Source of the DNA: Methylorubrum populi
GTDB taxonomy: Bacteria; Pseudomonadota; Alphaproteobacteria; Rhizobiales; Beijerinckiaceae
NCBI GenBank assembly: GCA_020741775.1
Contig: DYYG01000035.1
Span: 186,001-250,000, forward strand
Reading direction: 5' to 3'
Length of the DNA: 64,000 nt
The notes below the pieces were generated by a model. The model was not told where the DNA came from, did not search any database, and saw only the letters and a program-made list of their open reading frames with translations. Every line of letters begins with the position of its first letter. Position 1 is the stretch's first letter. Made by a program: the position numbers and the translations under genes. Below are positions 31,160 to 40,700 of the stretch, one piece after another.

Positions 31160-32530
31160 ATGACCCCAGCCACCACCTTCGCCGGCCAAAAGGTTGCCTT
31201 GTTCGGCCTCGGCGGGTCCGGGCTCGCCACCATCCGCTCGCTGCTGGCGGGGGGCGCCGACGTGCTGACCTGGGACGACAATGCCGGCAGCCGCGACCGC
31301 GCCCGCGACCAGGGCATCACCATCACCGATCTGCGGGAGGCCGATTGGTCCGGCTTCTCCGCCCTGGTGCTGGCACCCGGCGTACCATTGACCCATCCCG
31401 AGCCACATTGGACCGTGCCCCTGGCCCACGCGGCCGGAATCCCGATCATCGGCGATATCGAGATCTATTGCCGCGAGCGCGCGGCGGTGGCGCCGGAGGC
31501 GCCGTTCGTCGCCATCACCGGCACCAACGGCAAATCGACCACCACCGCGCTGACCGCCCATCTCCTGCGCCATGCCGGCCGGGACGTGCAGATGGGCGGC
31601 AATATCGGCACCGCGATCCTGTCGCTGCAGCCGCCGGCTCCGAACCGCGTCCACGTGATCGAGCTGTCCTCGTTCCAGATCGACCTGACGCCCTCGCTCG
31701 CGCCCTCCATCGGCATCCTGCTCAACCTGACGCCCGACCATCTCGACCGTCACGGCACCATGGAGAACTACGCCGCGATCAAGGAGCGGCTGATCGCCGG
31801 GGCGGAGCTCGCGGTGATCGGCGTCGATGATACGTATTGCGCCGCCATCGCCGAGCGACGCACGGGCGAGCGCGTCCGTATCCATGTCGAGGGCCACGGC
31901 GCGGCGGCGGGCGATGTCGTCTGCTCCGCCGGAACCGTGCGCGGCCCCGACGGCGCCGTGATCGCCCAGGTTTCCGGCATCGCCTCGCTGCTCGGCGATC
32001 ATAACCTCCAGAATGCCGCCGCCGCCGTTGCCGCCGCCCGGCGGCTCGGCCTCACCGCCGATGAGATCGCCGCCGGCCTTCAGAGCTTTCCGGGGCTCGC
32101 GCACCGCATGGAGCCCCTGCGCCGGATCGGGCCGGTGCGGTTCGTCAACGATTCCAAGGCGACCAACGCCGATTCCACCGAGAAGGCGCTGCTTGCCTTC
32201 CGCGACATCCACTGGATCGTCGGCGGCAAGGCGAAGGAGGGCGGGATCGCGCCGCTCGCGCCCCTGTTCGACCGGGTTGCCCATGCCTACCTGATCGGCG
32301 CATCGAGCGACGCCTTCGCCGAGACGCTGGAGGGGCGACTGCCCTACACCCGGTGCGAGACCCTCGAAGCGGCGACCGCGGCGGCGGCGGAGGCGGCCGG
32401 CGCCTCCGGCACCGAAGCGCCGGTGGTGCTGCTCTCGCCGGCCTGCGCCTCCTACGATCAGTTCCCGAACTTCGAGGTGCGCGGCGACCGGTTCCGCGCC
32501 TTGGTCGCTGCCCTGCCGGAACCGAGCTGA
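31160..32530 (+). CDS. murD: UDP-MurNAc-L-alanine:D-glutamate ligase
   Basis: A 456-residue Mur ligase adding D-glutamate. N-terminal Rossmann-like [20 protein letters not shown] loop [81 protein letters not shown]-terminal [22 protein letters not shown]. Complete and normal. The ATG at 31160 follows GGAAGAACC; the upstream in-frame GTG is not needed. This is the last dcw gene in the window: ftsW, murG and murC, which usually follow, are not here. Confidence 0.96.
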   Translation: MTPATTFAGQKVALFGLGGSGLATIRSLLAGGADVLTWDDNAGSRDRARDQGITITDLREADWSGFSALVLAPGVPLTHPEPHWTVPLAHAAGIPIIGDIEIYCRERAAVAPEAPFVAITGTNGKSTTTALTAHLLRHAGRDVQMGGNIGTAILSLQPPAPNRVHVIELSSFQIDLTPSLAPSIGILLNLTPDHLDRHGTMENYAAIKERLIAGAELAVIGVDDTYCAAIAERRTGERVRIHVEGHGAAAGDVVCSAGTVRGPDGAVIAQVSGIASLLGDHNLQNAAAAVAAARRLGLTADEIAAGLQSFPGLAHRMEPLRRIGPVRFVNDSKATNADSTEKALLAFRDIHWIVGGKAKEGGIAPLAPLFDRVAHAYLIGASSDAFAETLEGRLPYTRCETLEAATAAAAEAAGASGTEAPVVLLSPACASYDQFPNFEVRGDRFRALVAALPEPS

Positions 32531-32558
32531 GTCTCGATGACCCTTGTGAGTCCATCTC

Positions 32559-32600
32559 TCCTCCTGCTGAGCTAACGAGCGAAGCTTGAGCGTCGGCAAG
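32559..32600. repeat. Weak REP-like remnant
   Basis: CTCCTCCTGCTGAGCTAACG, then AGCGAAGCTTGAGCG, resembles the units at 3171 and 31011 (CTC-CTGAG arm, GCGAAGC core) but is more degenerate. It lies between the murD stop and the stop of the convergent antiporter gene. Confidence 0.35.
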
Positions 32601-32640
32601 GGGAAGTGTGGCTCGCCGGACCAGACGGCTCACACCGCGA

Positions 32641-34533
32641 TCAGGCGCTCTTCTCCACCGGCACCGGTTCGGCGGGTTTGGCCTCCGCGGGCCCCTCTCG
32701 TCCGGTCTCCCTGCCTTTGCCGACCGTGCGGCGGGCGCGGAAGACCGGCCGCGTCTGCGATTCCTTGCGCTTGAGCACGGAGCGGAATTCGTCGCGGCGT
32801 TCGTGGATCGAGGCGATGACGAGCCCCATCGGCACGCCGACATCGGCGAGCACCGCCTCGGAGAGCTGGAGCGAGGCCTCGATCGTTTCCGGCACCGCGT
32901 CGTCCACGCCCATCTCGTAGAGCTGCGTGGCGTGGCGGGCATCGCGGGCGCGGGCCACGATGGTGAGGTCCGGCCGCTCGGCCCGGGCCGCCTGCACCAC
33001 CGCCTCCACCGCGCGGGGCGAATCGAGGGTGACGACGAGGGCGCGGGCGGTGGCGATGTCGCAGCGGCGCAGCATCTCGGGATTGGCCGAATCCCCGAAA
33101 TAGACCGGATTGCCGAGCCGCCGCTGCTCCGCCACCCGGCCCGGATCGGAATCGAGGGCGAGATAAGGGATGGCGTGGCGCGTCAGCATCTCGCCGACCA
33201 GGCGCCCGACCCGTCCATAGCCCGCCACGATCACCCGGTTCTGCTGCGGGTCCGGCACCGGCTCGGACTGCGCCCGGCCGAGCTGCTCCCGCGAGACGCG
33301 GCGGCTGGCCCTGCGACCGAGGGCGGCGAGGCCGGGAATGGCGATCATGGTCACGGTGGTGACGATCAGCGCCGCGCCGCCCACCGGTTCCGGCACCAGC
33401 CCGACCGCCATGGCACCGCCGATGAGCACGAAGGCGAACTCGCCCCCAGGCCCCAGCAGCAGCGCCGTCTCGAGCGCCACGGAGCGGGACAGGCCCATGA
33501 AGCGGGCGCCGGCCAGCACCACGCCTCCCTTGATGGCAAGGAGACCGATGGACAGGCCGAGGATCGCGCCGGGCGCCGCGACGAGCTGGGCGGGATCGAG
33601 ATTCATCCCGACCGAAACGAAGAACACCCCGAGCAGCAGCCCCTTGAACGGATCGATGGTGGCCTCGATCGCCCGGCGGTACTCGGTTTCGGCGAGCAGC
33701 AGGCCCGCGACGAAGGCACCGAGGGTCATCGACAGGCCGCTGCCCGCCGCCACCAGGGCAGTCGCCACGATGACGAGCAGGCAGGCGGCCATGAACAGCT
33801 CCGGCGAGCGGGTGCGGGCCACGAGGTGGAAGAGCGGGCGCAGGGCGACGCGCCCGGCCACCACGATCACCGCCAGCGCGACAGCCGCTTGCCCCAGGGC
33901 CAGGGCCAGGACGCCGCCGAGATCGCCGCCATCCCGGCGGCCGAGCACGGCGATAGCGAACAGAATCGGTGCCACCGCCAGATCCTGGAACAGCAGCACG
34001 GCGAAGCTACTGCGCCCGGCCGGAGTGCCGAGCCGCTTCTGCTCGGCCAGAACCGGCAGCACCACGGCGGTCGAGGAGAGCGCGAGCGCCAGCCCGACCA
34101 GAACCGCCCCGGCCACCGGCTGATTCAGGGCGACGAGGATCGCCGCGATTACCGCCGCCGAGGCGCCGACCTGGATCGCGCCGAGGCCGAAGACCAGCCG
34201 CCGCAGCACCCGCAGGCGCTCCCAGGACAGCTCGATCCCGATCATGAACATCAGGAAGATCACGCCGAACTCGGCGAGATGCGCGATGGCCGCCCGGTTG
34301 CCGATGGTGAAGGGGGCGAGCCACGGATGCGCCTCGGCGAAGCGGCCGAGGCCGAACGGCCCGAGCAGTGCCCCGGCGCCGATGAAGCCGAGCACCGGGC
34401 TCACCCGCAGGCGGTGGAACAGCGGCACGACGATGCCGGCGGTGACGAGAAAGAGGATCGCTTCCCGGTAGCCGCCCGCATGCGCGCCGGCCTCCGCGGC
34501 GATCTGGGTTCCGGCCTGCACGGGGTCGGTCAT
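32641..34533 (-). CDS. KefB/KefC-type cation:proton antiporter (CPA2) with RCK domain
   Basis: A 630-residue inner-membrane protein. Residues about 20-400 form 12-13 membrane helices of the CPA2 exchanger family (FHRLRVSPVLGFIGAGALLGP, FGVIFLMFMIGIEL, ALALSSTAVVLPVL, LLFQDLAVAPILF). Residues about 440-560 are an RCK/TrkA-N nucleotide-binding domain (NRVIVAGYGRVGRLVGEML, then YLALDSDPGRV, VYFGDSANPEML). A charged tail follows. Glutathione-gated K+ efflux is the role of Kef proteins; the ion here is inferred only from family. The ATG at 34533 is used because the 80-codon upstream extension is Arg/Ser-rich shadow. Confidence 0.92.
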   Translation of the reverse strand: MTDPVQAGTQIAAEAGAHAGGYREAILFLVTAGIVVPLFHRLRVSPVLGFIGAGALLGPFGLGRFAEAHPWLAPFTIGNRAAIAHLAEFGVIFLMFMIGIELSWERLRVLRRLVFGLGAIQVGASAAVIAAILVALNQPVAGAVLVGLALALSSTAVVLPVLAEQKRLGTPAGRSSFAVLLFQDLAVAPILFAIAVLGRRDGGDLGGVLALALGQAAVALAVIVVAGRVALRPLFHLVARTRSPELFMAACLLVIVATALVAAGSGLSMTLGAFVAGLLLAETEYRRAIEATIDPFKGLLLGVFFVSVGMNLDPAQLVAAPGAILGLSIGLLAIKGGVVLAGARFMGLSRSVALETALLLGPGGEFAFVLIGGAMAVGLVPEPVGGAALIVTTVTMIAIPGLAALGRRASRRVSREQLGRAQSEPVPDPQQNRVIVAGYGRVGRLVGEMLTRHAIPYLALDSDPGRVAEQRRLGNPVYFGDSANPEMLRRCDIATARALVVTLDSPRAVEAVVQAARAERPDLTIVARARDARHATQLYEMGVDDAVPETIEASLQLSEAVLADVGVPMGLVIASIHERRDEFRSVLKRKESQTRPVFRARRTVGKGRETGREGPAEAKPAEPVPVEKSA

Positions 34534-34875
34534 CGATGGGCTACGCTGACGCCTGGAATGGATCGTGGGGTGAGAGCTCTTGCAGCTTCGATGCCGAAAG
34601 AGAGGGGAGGCCGCATCATGGGCGGTGAGCCGGCGGCGGAGCAACCGGTTTCGCCACCGCGCGTCGGATTTCGTCTCACGCTCGCACGAGGCAAACGCCT
34701 CGCAAGCGTGGCGGTGCGGCGATCCGATCCGGGCGCCATCCACCGCTGATCGCCGCAGCCGGCACAACTTCGGCACAATACGCGCATACGCTCGGGTAAC
34801 GCGATGTTAGGAGATGGCGAAATCCGCCCTCTCCGGAGGCGTGCAGCACTCCAAGGCCCAAACCGTCCAAGGCTC
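34534..34875. other. Divergent intergenic region
   Basis: These 342 bases lie between the antiporter gene (minus) and the membrane-protein gene (plus). Open frames here are short and compositionally like shadows. Nothing definite was recognised; GGCACAATACGCGCATACG near 34771 is the most AT-containing and promoter-like part on the plus strand. Confidence 0.35.
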
Positions 34876-36087
34876 ATGAGATTCTTTCGCAGACAGCCTC
34901 CGAACCGGGACGTGCAGCGCGAGCGGCGCGAATGGGTTCTCGACCAGCAGCGCTGGAAACACGAGCGCGACATCGAGCGCGGCTACCGCATCAAGTGGGG
35001 CTACGTCGCCATCGCCTATCTCGTCGAGTTCATGGTGATCGGCGCGTCGCTGGCCGGGGCGTGGCTCTTCGCCGGCTATTACAGCGACGGTGACAACCGG
35101 GCCTTCTACTTCATGCTGCTGGCGCCGCTGGTCTATGCGGCGGTGGAGCTGTGCCGCGTGCCGCTCGGCATCCTGGCGCGGACGCAGCGCTCCTGGTTCG
35201 TGAAGGGACTCGCGATCATCGGCATCGTGTTCGCGGCGGGCGTGACCACAAAATCGGTGTCGCAGCTCGGCGAGATGATGTTCCATCCCCGCCTGATGGA
35301 TGCCGCCAAGGCCAAGACCGCGCTCAAGGACGCCCAGGCCGACCGCGACAGCATCGATACCCGCATCGCCGCCGCCAATGCACGGGTCGAGCAATACACC
35401 AACGAGCTGGAGCAGATCGAGAAGCGCTCCGCGGACAACGCCTCCCAGCTCGCCGGCCTGCCGGCGCAGCGCTGCGAGCGCGTCTACGGCACCAACAGCC
35501 GGGGCATGCGCTACTCGAACCTGAAATGCGTGACCGACCCGCGCACCGCCACCCTCAACGCCGCCGTCGCCAAGGCGGGCAGCGACCGCAGCGCCATCGT
35601 CAAGGAGCTGGAGGAGGCGCGCAAGGCCCGCGCCGCTGTCGACCGCGGCGCCGCCGACCGTCGGGTCGCGGATGCGGAACAGGCCTATCGCAACGCGGTC
35701 AACCGCTCGCAGCTCCACTCCTTCACGGCCATGGTCTACGGCGTCGATCCGATCGATGTGAGTGACGCGCAGGTCCATGCCTTCCTGCGCATCTTCGTGT
35801 TCGTGCCGGCCCTCTGCGCCGCCTTCGCCTCGACGATCCTGGCGCTCTCGGCGGTGTCGGTGCGCAAGACCTTCATGGACGAGGACGATCTCGGCGCTGC
35901 CGTGAACCCCGAGGCGACGCCCTACCTCCTGGCCTCCATCGCCGAGGGCGTGCGCCAGGAAATGGCTTTGGCCCAGCCCAAACCCGTCGCGTGGGACGCC
36001 TCGGTGATCCCGCTGGAGCGGCGCACCGCTCCGGTGGTGCCGCCGCCCCCGCCCCCCGCCAACGCCCCCACGGGCGCGACCGCGTAA
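34876..36087 (+). CDS. Uncharacterised membrane protein with coiled coil
   Basis: A 403-residue protein of unknown family. An Arg-rich cytoplasmic N-terminus (residues 1-33) precedes three membrane helices (about 36-60, 67-86, 96-115). A long coiled-coil segment (about 130-185, AKAKTALKDAQADRDSIDTR) follows, then a short region with a cysteine pair (QRCERVYGT and NLKCVTDPRT), a second helical stretch, one more membrane helix (about 293-320), and a cytoplasmic tail ending in a proline run. The ATG at 34876 (MRFFRRQPPN) is preferred to one 24 codons earlier. It is followed after 24 bases by another unknown membrane-anchored protein, probably in the same operon. Confidence 0.75.
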   Translation: MRFFRRQPPNRDVQRERREWVLDQQRWKHERDIERGYRIKWGYVAIAYLVEFMVIGASLAGAWLFAGYYSDGDNRAFYFMLLAPLVYAAVELCRVPLGILARTQRSWFVKGLAIIGIVFAAGVTTKSVSQLGEMMFHPRLMDAAKAKTALKDAQADRDSIDTRIAAANARVEQYTNELEQIEKRSADNASQLAGLPAQRCERVYGTNSRGMRYSNLKCVTDPRTATLNAAVAKAGSDRSAIVKELEEARKARAAVDRGAADRRVADAEQAYRNAVNRSQLHSFTAMVYGVDPIDVSDAQVHAFLRIFVFVPALCAAFASTILALSAVSVRKTFMDEDDLGAAVNPEATPYLLASIAEGVRQEMALAQPKPVAWDASVIPLERRTAPVVPPPPPPANAPTGATA

Positions 36088-36111
36088 AGTCTGCCAAGTG
36101 AGCGCCCGGTC

Positions 36112-36762
36112 ATGAGCATCCACACCGACGGCACGCATGAGAACATCGTGCTCGCCCAGCACGTGAACGGCCGCCTGCGGTCGGAGGCGCGGATGAACTT
36201 CGCCCGGGCTTTCCTGCTGCGGGCCATCGGCGCGGGCGTATTCACGGCGCTGGCGGGAATCGGGTTCGGCGCCGCCTCCTACGGCTACGCCTACATGAAC
36301 CAGTTCGACTCGGCCGCCGAGAAGATCGCCAGCGCGATGCAGACGGCGCTCGCCGACGTCACCCTGAAGACCAAGGGCGAGGTGACGCTCACCGACAACA
36401 CCCTGAAGCTCGAAGGGCTGCCCGCGCAAAAGGCTGGCGTGCCGACGCCGACCAAGGCGCAGCTCGGCGCCGACGCCGCCCCTGCCTCGCAGGCGCCGGT
36501 GAACACCACCTTCACGGTGTTCAAGCAGGTGCCCTATCTCGATGGGCAGATCGTGACCGGTTGGAACTTCAAGGCCAACGAGGACCGGCCGTTCCAGCAA
36601 TATTGCTACTTCTCCCGCCGCTCCAACGAGACGAAGGGTCAGGTCGAGATCAAGATCGATCTCGCCATGGACGGCAAGACCCTGCCGCAGCCGCAGAAAT
36701 CCGACGTGAATCTGGGCATTCTGGCCACCAACTGCGTGTGGCACGACGGCAAGACGCTCTGA
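36112..36762 (+). CDS. Uncharacterised single-pass membrane protein
   Basis: A 216-residue protein: about 36 cytoplasmic residues, one membrane helix (AIGAGVFTALAGIGFGAASYGYAYM), then an extracytoplasmic domain of about 150 residues. This has a helical start, an Ala/Pro linker, and a beta-rich end with FTVFKQVPYLDGQIVTGW, QYCYFSRRSN and ILATNCVWHDGKTL; two cysteines could form one disulfide. No family recognised. It follows the coiled-coil membrane protein by 24 bases, suggesting the two work as one envelope complex. The gap to the MoxR gene is 130 bases. Confidence 0.75.
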   Translation: MSIHTDGTHENIVLAQHVNGRLRSEARMNFARAFLLRAIGAGVFTALAGIGFGAASYGYAYMNQFDSAAEKIASAMQTALADVTLKTKGEVTLTDNTLKLEGLPAQKAGVPTPTKAQLGADAAPASQAPVNTTFTVFKQVPYLDGQIVTGWNFKANEDRPFQQYCYFSRRSNETKGQVEIKIDLAMDGKTLPQPQKSDVNLGILATNCVWHDGKTL

Positions 36763-36892
36763 GTGCATTCCATCGTGACAGGCGGCGGCTCGGCGCTCGG
36801 GACGCGCCTCACGCCACGGGAGGGGAGGCGGTTGCCGAGCCGCTTCGCGCCGGGTTAGTCCGGCTCAGATCCTCCTCCCGACGCGAGGCCCC

Positions 36893-37744
36893 ATGCGCTT
36901 CACCGGAACCGAGTCCTACGTCGCGCCGCCCGATCTCACCACGGCGGTCAATGCCGCCATCGTGCTGGAACGCCCGCTGCTGGTGAAGGGGGAACCCGGC
37001 ACGGGCAAGACGGTGCTGGCCGAGGAGATCGCGAAAGGCCTCGGCGCGCCGCTGCTGACCTGGAACGTCAAGTCGACCACCAAGGCGCAGCAGGGGCTCT
37101 ACGAATACGACGCGGTCTCGCGCCTGCGCGATTCGCAGCTCGGCGATCCGCGCGTCTCGGAGATTGCGCACTACATCCGCCGCGGCAAGCTGTGGGAGGC
37201 CTTCGTCGCGCCGGAGCGGCCTGTCCTGCTGATCGACGAGATCGACAAGGCCGATATCGAGTTTCCCAACGACCTTCTGACGGAACTCGACCGGATGGAG
37301 TTCCACGTCTACGAGACCGGCGAGACGATCCGCGCGGTGAGGCGCCCGATCGTCATCATCACGTCCAACAACGAGAAGGAATTGCCGGACGCTTTCCTGC
37401 GCCGCTGCTTCTTCCACTACATCAAATTCCCCGACGCGGAGACGCTCAAGGCCATCGTCGAGGTGCATTACCCCGGCATCAAGCATCGCCTCGTGGAAGA
37501 GGCCCTGCGGGTTTTCCTCGAAACCCGCGAGGTGCCGGGCCTCAAGAAGAAGCCCTCGACCTCCGAACTGCTCGACTGGCTGAAGCTCCTCGTCGCGGAG
37601 GACGTGTCTCCCGAGACCTTGCGCGAGCGCGACGGCCGCAAGCTGATCCCGCCGCTGCACGGCGCCCTGCTCAAGAACGAGCAGGATGTGAGCCTTTTCG
37701 AGAAGCTGGCCTTCATGATGCGCCGCGAGGGGCGGGGCGGCTGA
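36893..37744 (+). CDS. MoxR-type AAA+ ATPase
   Basis: A 283-residue AAA+ ATPase of the MoxR group. Walker A GEPGTGKTVLAEEIAKGL; Walker B VLLIDEIDKADIEFPNDLL; sensor 1 IVIITSNNEKELPDAFLRRC with the arginine finger; C-terminal lid with PGLKKKPSTSELLDWLKLL. MoxR proteins act as chaperones for maturation of metalloenzymes or envelope complexes, usually with a neighbouring VWA-domain protein. No VWA gene is adjacent here; the next gene is an aldo/keto reductase. Confidence 0.9.
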   Translation: MRFTGTESYVAPPDLTTAVNAAIVLERPLLVKGEPGTGKTVLAEEIAKGLGAPLLTWNVKSTTKAQQGLYEYDAVSRLRDSQLGDPRVSEIAHYIRRGKLWEAFVAPERPVLLIDEIDKADIEFPNDLLTELDRMEFHVYETGETIRAVRRPIVIITSNNEKELPDAFLRRCFFHYIKFPDAETLKAIVEVHYPGIKHRLVEEALRVFLETREVPGLKKKPSTSELLDWLKLLVAEDVSPETLRERDGRKLIPPLHGALLKNEQDVSLFEKLAFMMRREGRGG

Positions 37745-37878
37745 CGGAAGCGCGATCTCGACACCGTCCGCGTTCTCGACGGGCGCCGCGATCTGCGCGT
37801 GCTTCTGCGCACAGTCGATCCCGATAGGGATCGGTGACGATCCTCCCGCACTCCGCCTAAAGCCGTGTGAACCTCCCC

Positions 37879-38859
37879 ATGCAGACCAGAAAGCTCGGCC
37901 GCACCGGCCTCGACATCTCGCCCCTCTGCCTCGGCTGCATGACCTACGGCGTGCCCGAGCGCGGCCCCCATCCCTGGACAATGCGGGAGGAGGAGAGCCG
38001 GCCGCTGATCAAGCGGGCGCTCGACCTCGGCATCAACTTCTTCGACACGGCCAATTACTACTCGGACGGCACGTCGGAAGAGATCGTCGGCCGCGCCCTG
38101 AAGGATTATGCGGACCGCGACAGCATCGTGCTCGCCACGAAGGTGTATTACCCGCTGAAGAACCAGCCCAATGCCGGCGGCCTGTCGCGCAAGGCGATCT
38201 TCTCGGCGATCGACGCTTCGCTCAAGCGCCTCGGGACCGATTACGTCGATCTCTACCAGATCCACCGCTGGGATTACGGCACGCCGATCGAGGTGACGCT
38301 GGAGGCGCTGCACGACGTCGTGAAGGCCGGTAAGGCGCGCACCATCGGTGCTTCGTCGATGTTCGCGTGGCAATTCTCCAAGGCGCTCTACACCGCCGAC
38401 CTGAACGGCTGGACGCGCTTCTCCACCATGCAGAACCACCTCAACCTGCTGCACCGGGAGGAGGAGCGGGAGATGTTGCCGCTCTGCGCCGATCAGGGCA
38501 TCCCACTGCTGCCCTGGAGTCCGCTCGCTCGCGGCCGCCTCACCCGCGCTGTCGATGCCGGCAGCCCCCGGCAGGAGAGCGATCTCGTCGGCAAGAACCT
38601 CTATGACGCGACCGCCGAGGCCGACCGTCGGGTGATCGAGGCAGTCGCCGAGATCGCGGCCAATCGCGGCGTACCGCGGGCGCAGGTGGCGCTCGCCTGG
38701 GTGCTGCGGAAGCCGGGTGTCGCCGCGCCCATTATCGGCGCCTCGAAGCCGCAACATCTCGACGATGCGGTGGCCGCCCTCGACCTCGCTCTGACCGAGG
38801 ACGAGATCGCGAAGCTCGAAGCCCCTTACGTCCCCCACCCCGTCGTCGGTTTCCAATAA
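37879..38859 (+). CDS. Aldo/keto reductase
   Basis: A 326-residue NADPH-dependent TIM-barrel oxidoreductase. The catalytic tetrad is visible: Asp and Tyr in FFDTANYYSDG, Lys in VLATKVYY, His in YQIHRWDYG. The C-terminal cofactor region reads VAAPIIGASKPQHLDDAV. Similar to AKRs related to YajO and Tas; substrate unknown. The ATG at 37879 (MQTRKLGRTG) is the family-typical start; an in-frame GTG four codons earlier is possible. Its TAA shares one base with the ATG of the next gene. Confidence 0.92.
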   Translation: MQTRKLGRTGLDISPLCLGCMTYGVPERGPHPWTMREEESRPLIKRALDLGINFFDTANYYSDGTSEEIVGRALKDYADRDSIVLATKVYYPLKNQPNAGGLSRKAIFSAIDASLKRLGTDYVDLYQIHRWDYGTPIEVTLEALHDVVKAGKARTIGASSMFAWQFSKALYTADLNGWTRFSTMQNHLNLLHREEEREMLPLCADQGIPLLPWSPLARGRLTRAVDAGSPRQESDLVGKNLYDATAEADRRVIEAVAEIAANRGVPRAQVALAWVLRKPGVAAPIIGASKPQHLDDAVAALDLALTEDEIAKLEAPYVPHPVVGFQ

Positions 38860-39383
38860 TGCGCCGCCTGCTGCTCCTGCGTCACGCCAAGTCCGCCTAT
38901 CCGACCGGCGTGGCCGATATCGACCGGCCGCTGGCCCCGCGCGGGCAGGAGGCCGCCCCGCTGATGGGCGCCTATATCGCCCGCGAGGGCTTGCGGCCCG
39001 ACCACGCCATGGTGTCGCCCGCCCGGCGCACGCAGGAGACGTGGGAGGCGGCCCGGGTCGAGTTGCCGGACACGGCGATGGAAACCGTGCCCTCGCTCTA
39101 CGAGGCGCCGGCCGGGCGGATCCTCGACGCGATCCGCTCCGCCCCGGCCGGCGTGCAGAGCCTCTTGGTGATCGGCCACAATCCCGGCCTCGGCGACCTC
39201 GCCCTGAGGCTCGTCGGCGATGGGCCGAAGCCTCTGCTGCGAGATCTGCGCGAAAAGTTTCCGACGGCGGCCCTCGCCGTGCTGGAATTCGCGGCCGACG
39301 ATTGGGAGGCCATCGCCTATGGCGACGGCACGCTTCTGCGCTTCGTGCGCCCGCGGCAGCTCGCGGCCGAGATGGAAGAGTAA
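38859..39383 (+). CDS. SixA-type histidine phosphatase
   Basis: A 174-residue member of the histidine phosphatase (phosphoglycerate mutase-like) superfamily. The catalytic RHG-like motif reads LLRHAKSAYP at the N-terminus, the second Arg is in VSPARRTQETW, and the late His is in VIGHNPGLGDLA. RHAKS and GHNPG are typical of SixA-like phosphohistidine phosphatases. SixA acts on phosphorylated histidine in signalling or PTS proteins; the target here is unknown. It starts inside the stop of the aldo/keto reductase, so the two are co-translated. Confidence 0.9.
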   Translation: MRRLLLLRHAKSAYPTGVADIDRPLAPRGQEAAPLMGAYIAREGLRPDHAMVSPARRTQETWEAARVELPDTAMETVPSLYEAPAGRILDAIRSAPAGVQSLLVIGHNPGLGDLALRLVGDGPKPLLRDLREKFPTAALAVLEFAADDWEAIAYGDGTLLRFVRPRQLAAEMEE

Positions 39384-39479
39384 GGCCCGCGTCGCCAAAG
39401 GAACCGTGACCGTCACCGAACCCTTCGGCCGATCGGCCGTTCCCTGACGGGACGGCGAAGCTGACGCAGCCGCAGGGGG

Positions 39480-40700
39480 ATGTTCGGCGTGCTCCTTGAA
39501 ACGCTCCTTGCCCTCACGTTTCTGGTGCCGCGGATCGAGGATGCGGCGGGAGCGGCGCGGGCGCACCTGCCGGCTCTGCCCCGCACCGCCGAGGCGGCGC
39601 CGGCCGCACCGCCGAGCTTCAGCTTCGTGGCCCGGGCGGTGTCGAACTGGCGCGAGCAGGCGGGGGACAATCTCGCGCCGACCTCCCTGGCCTTCGTCGT
39701 CCGCCACGCGGCGGCCGAGCCGGGTTTCGTCGCCCGCTGCGTACGGCTCAACAATTACTGGTGTATCAAGCAGGCGCGCTGGAGCGGTGAGCTCGGCGGC
39801 GATGCGGAGGGGCATACCGGCTTCGCCACCGCCGCCGACGGCGCGGATGCGGCGGTCCAGCTCCTGCGCCGCTACCAGCGCGATTACGGCCGCCGCACGG
39901 CGCTCGCCATCGTGCGGCGCTGGGCGCCGGCCGAATGCGGCGTGGCCCCGGCAAGAGCCGCGCGGGGGCCGGCCGCTGGGGCGGGCTCGCGGGTGCGCGC
40001 CCCGGCGGTATCGAGTGCGGTGGCACCGCAGGGGATCCGCCGCACCCTGCGCGCCCGCTTCCTCGCCCGGCACGGCCGGGGCGGGGTGGCGCGGGCGCCG
40101 GCACCGGCCGGGGGGGGGCTGCGGGTCCAGCCCTGGTCCGCCCGCGCACGCCTCGCCGGGCATCCCGGCCGCGCCGGCCGCAGCGCCGTCAAGCCGGTCG
40201 CCGCACTGCCGAGGCCGACTGCCGACATCGCCACGGGCTTGGAGGCCACGGCGCCGAGCCAGGCCGGCCGGACCGCGCCAGCCGCCGCCGCGCGAGTTCC
40301 CGCGCGATCCGGCGCGGCCGACCCCGCCGCGCTCCTGGCCCCCGACCGGATGGTGGCAGAAGCGGCGGCGCTGCCCTCGATCGCGGCCTCCCTGCCGAAG
40401 GGCAGCCTGCTCGACCTCAGCCTTCCGGCTCCCGTCTGTTCCACTGACGAGACCCGCATCCGCAACTACGCGGCGCGGATCGCCGGCAGCGTCGGCCTCA
40501 AGCCCGAGGACGACCTCAGCCTCTTCGGGCAGGATGGCAGGCCGACACAAAACCTGCTGCCGGTGATGCTGGCGATGTCCTCGGTCGAACTCGGCACGCT
40601 TCACGCTGCGCGGGCAATGGTCGCTGCGGCGATCCAGAGGTTTGAGGCTCGGATCACCGGCACGGCCTCGTCGGAAACCGTACGAAACTCGGCTCTGTAA
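39480..40700 (+). CDS. Exported protein with phage P5-like (NNPGN-type) domain
   Basis: A 406-residue protein. The N-terminus could be a signal peptide or anchor (MFGVLLETLLALTFLVPRI). Residues about 48-145 resemble the NNPGN-type structural/muramidase-associated domain of phage P5 proteins: CVRLNNYWCIKQARWSG, EGHTGFATAADGADAAVQLLRRY, then ALAIVRRWAPAECG. The resemblance is by pattern only. Residues about 150-300 are a low-complexity Ala/Arg/Pro-rich linker of very high GC. The C-terminal 100 residues contain a helical domain with CSTDETRIRNYAARIAGSV. It may be an envelope or peptidoglycan-associated protein. The 96-base gap from the phosphatase is featureless. Confidence 0.65.
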   Translation: MFGVLLETLLALTFLVPRIEDAAGAARAHLPALPRTAEAAPAAPPSFSFVARAVSNWREQAGDNLAPTSLAFVVRHAAAEPGFVARCVRLNNYWCIKQARWSGELGGDAEGHTGFATAADGADAAVQLLRRYQRDYGRRTALAIVRRWAPAECGVAPARAARGPAAGAGSRVRAPAVSSAVAPQGIRRTLRARFLARHGRGGVARAPAPAGGGLRVQPWSARARLAGHPGRAGRSAVKPVAALPRPTADIATGLEATAPSQAGRTAPAAAARVPARSGAADPAALLAPDRMVAEAAALPSIAASLPKGSLLDLSLPAPVCSTDETRIRNYAARIAGSVGLKPEDDLSLFGQDGRPTQNLLPVMLAMSSVELGTLHAARAMVAAAIQRFEARITGTASSETVRNSAL

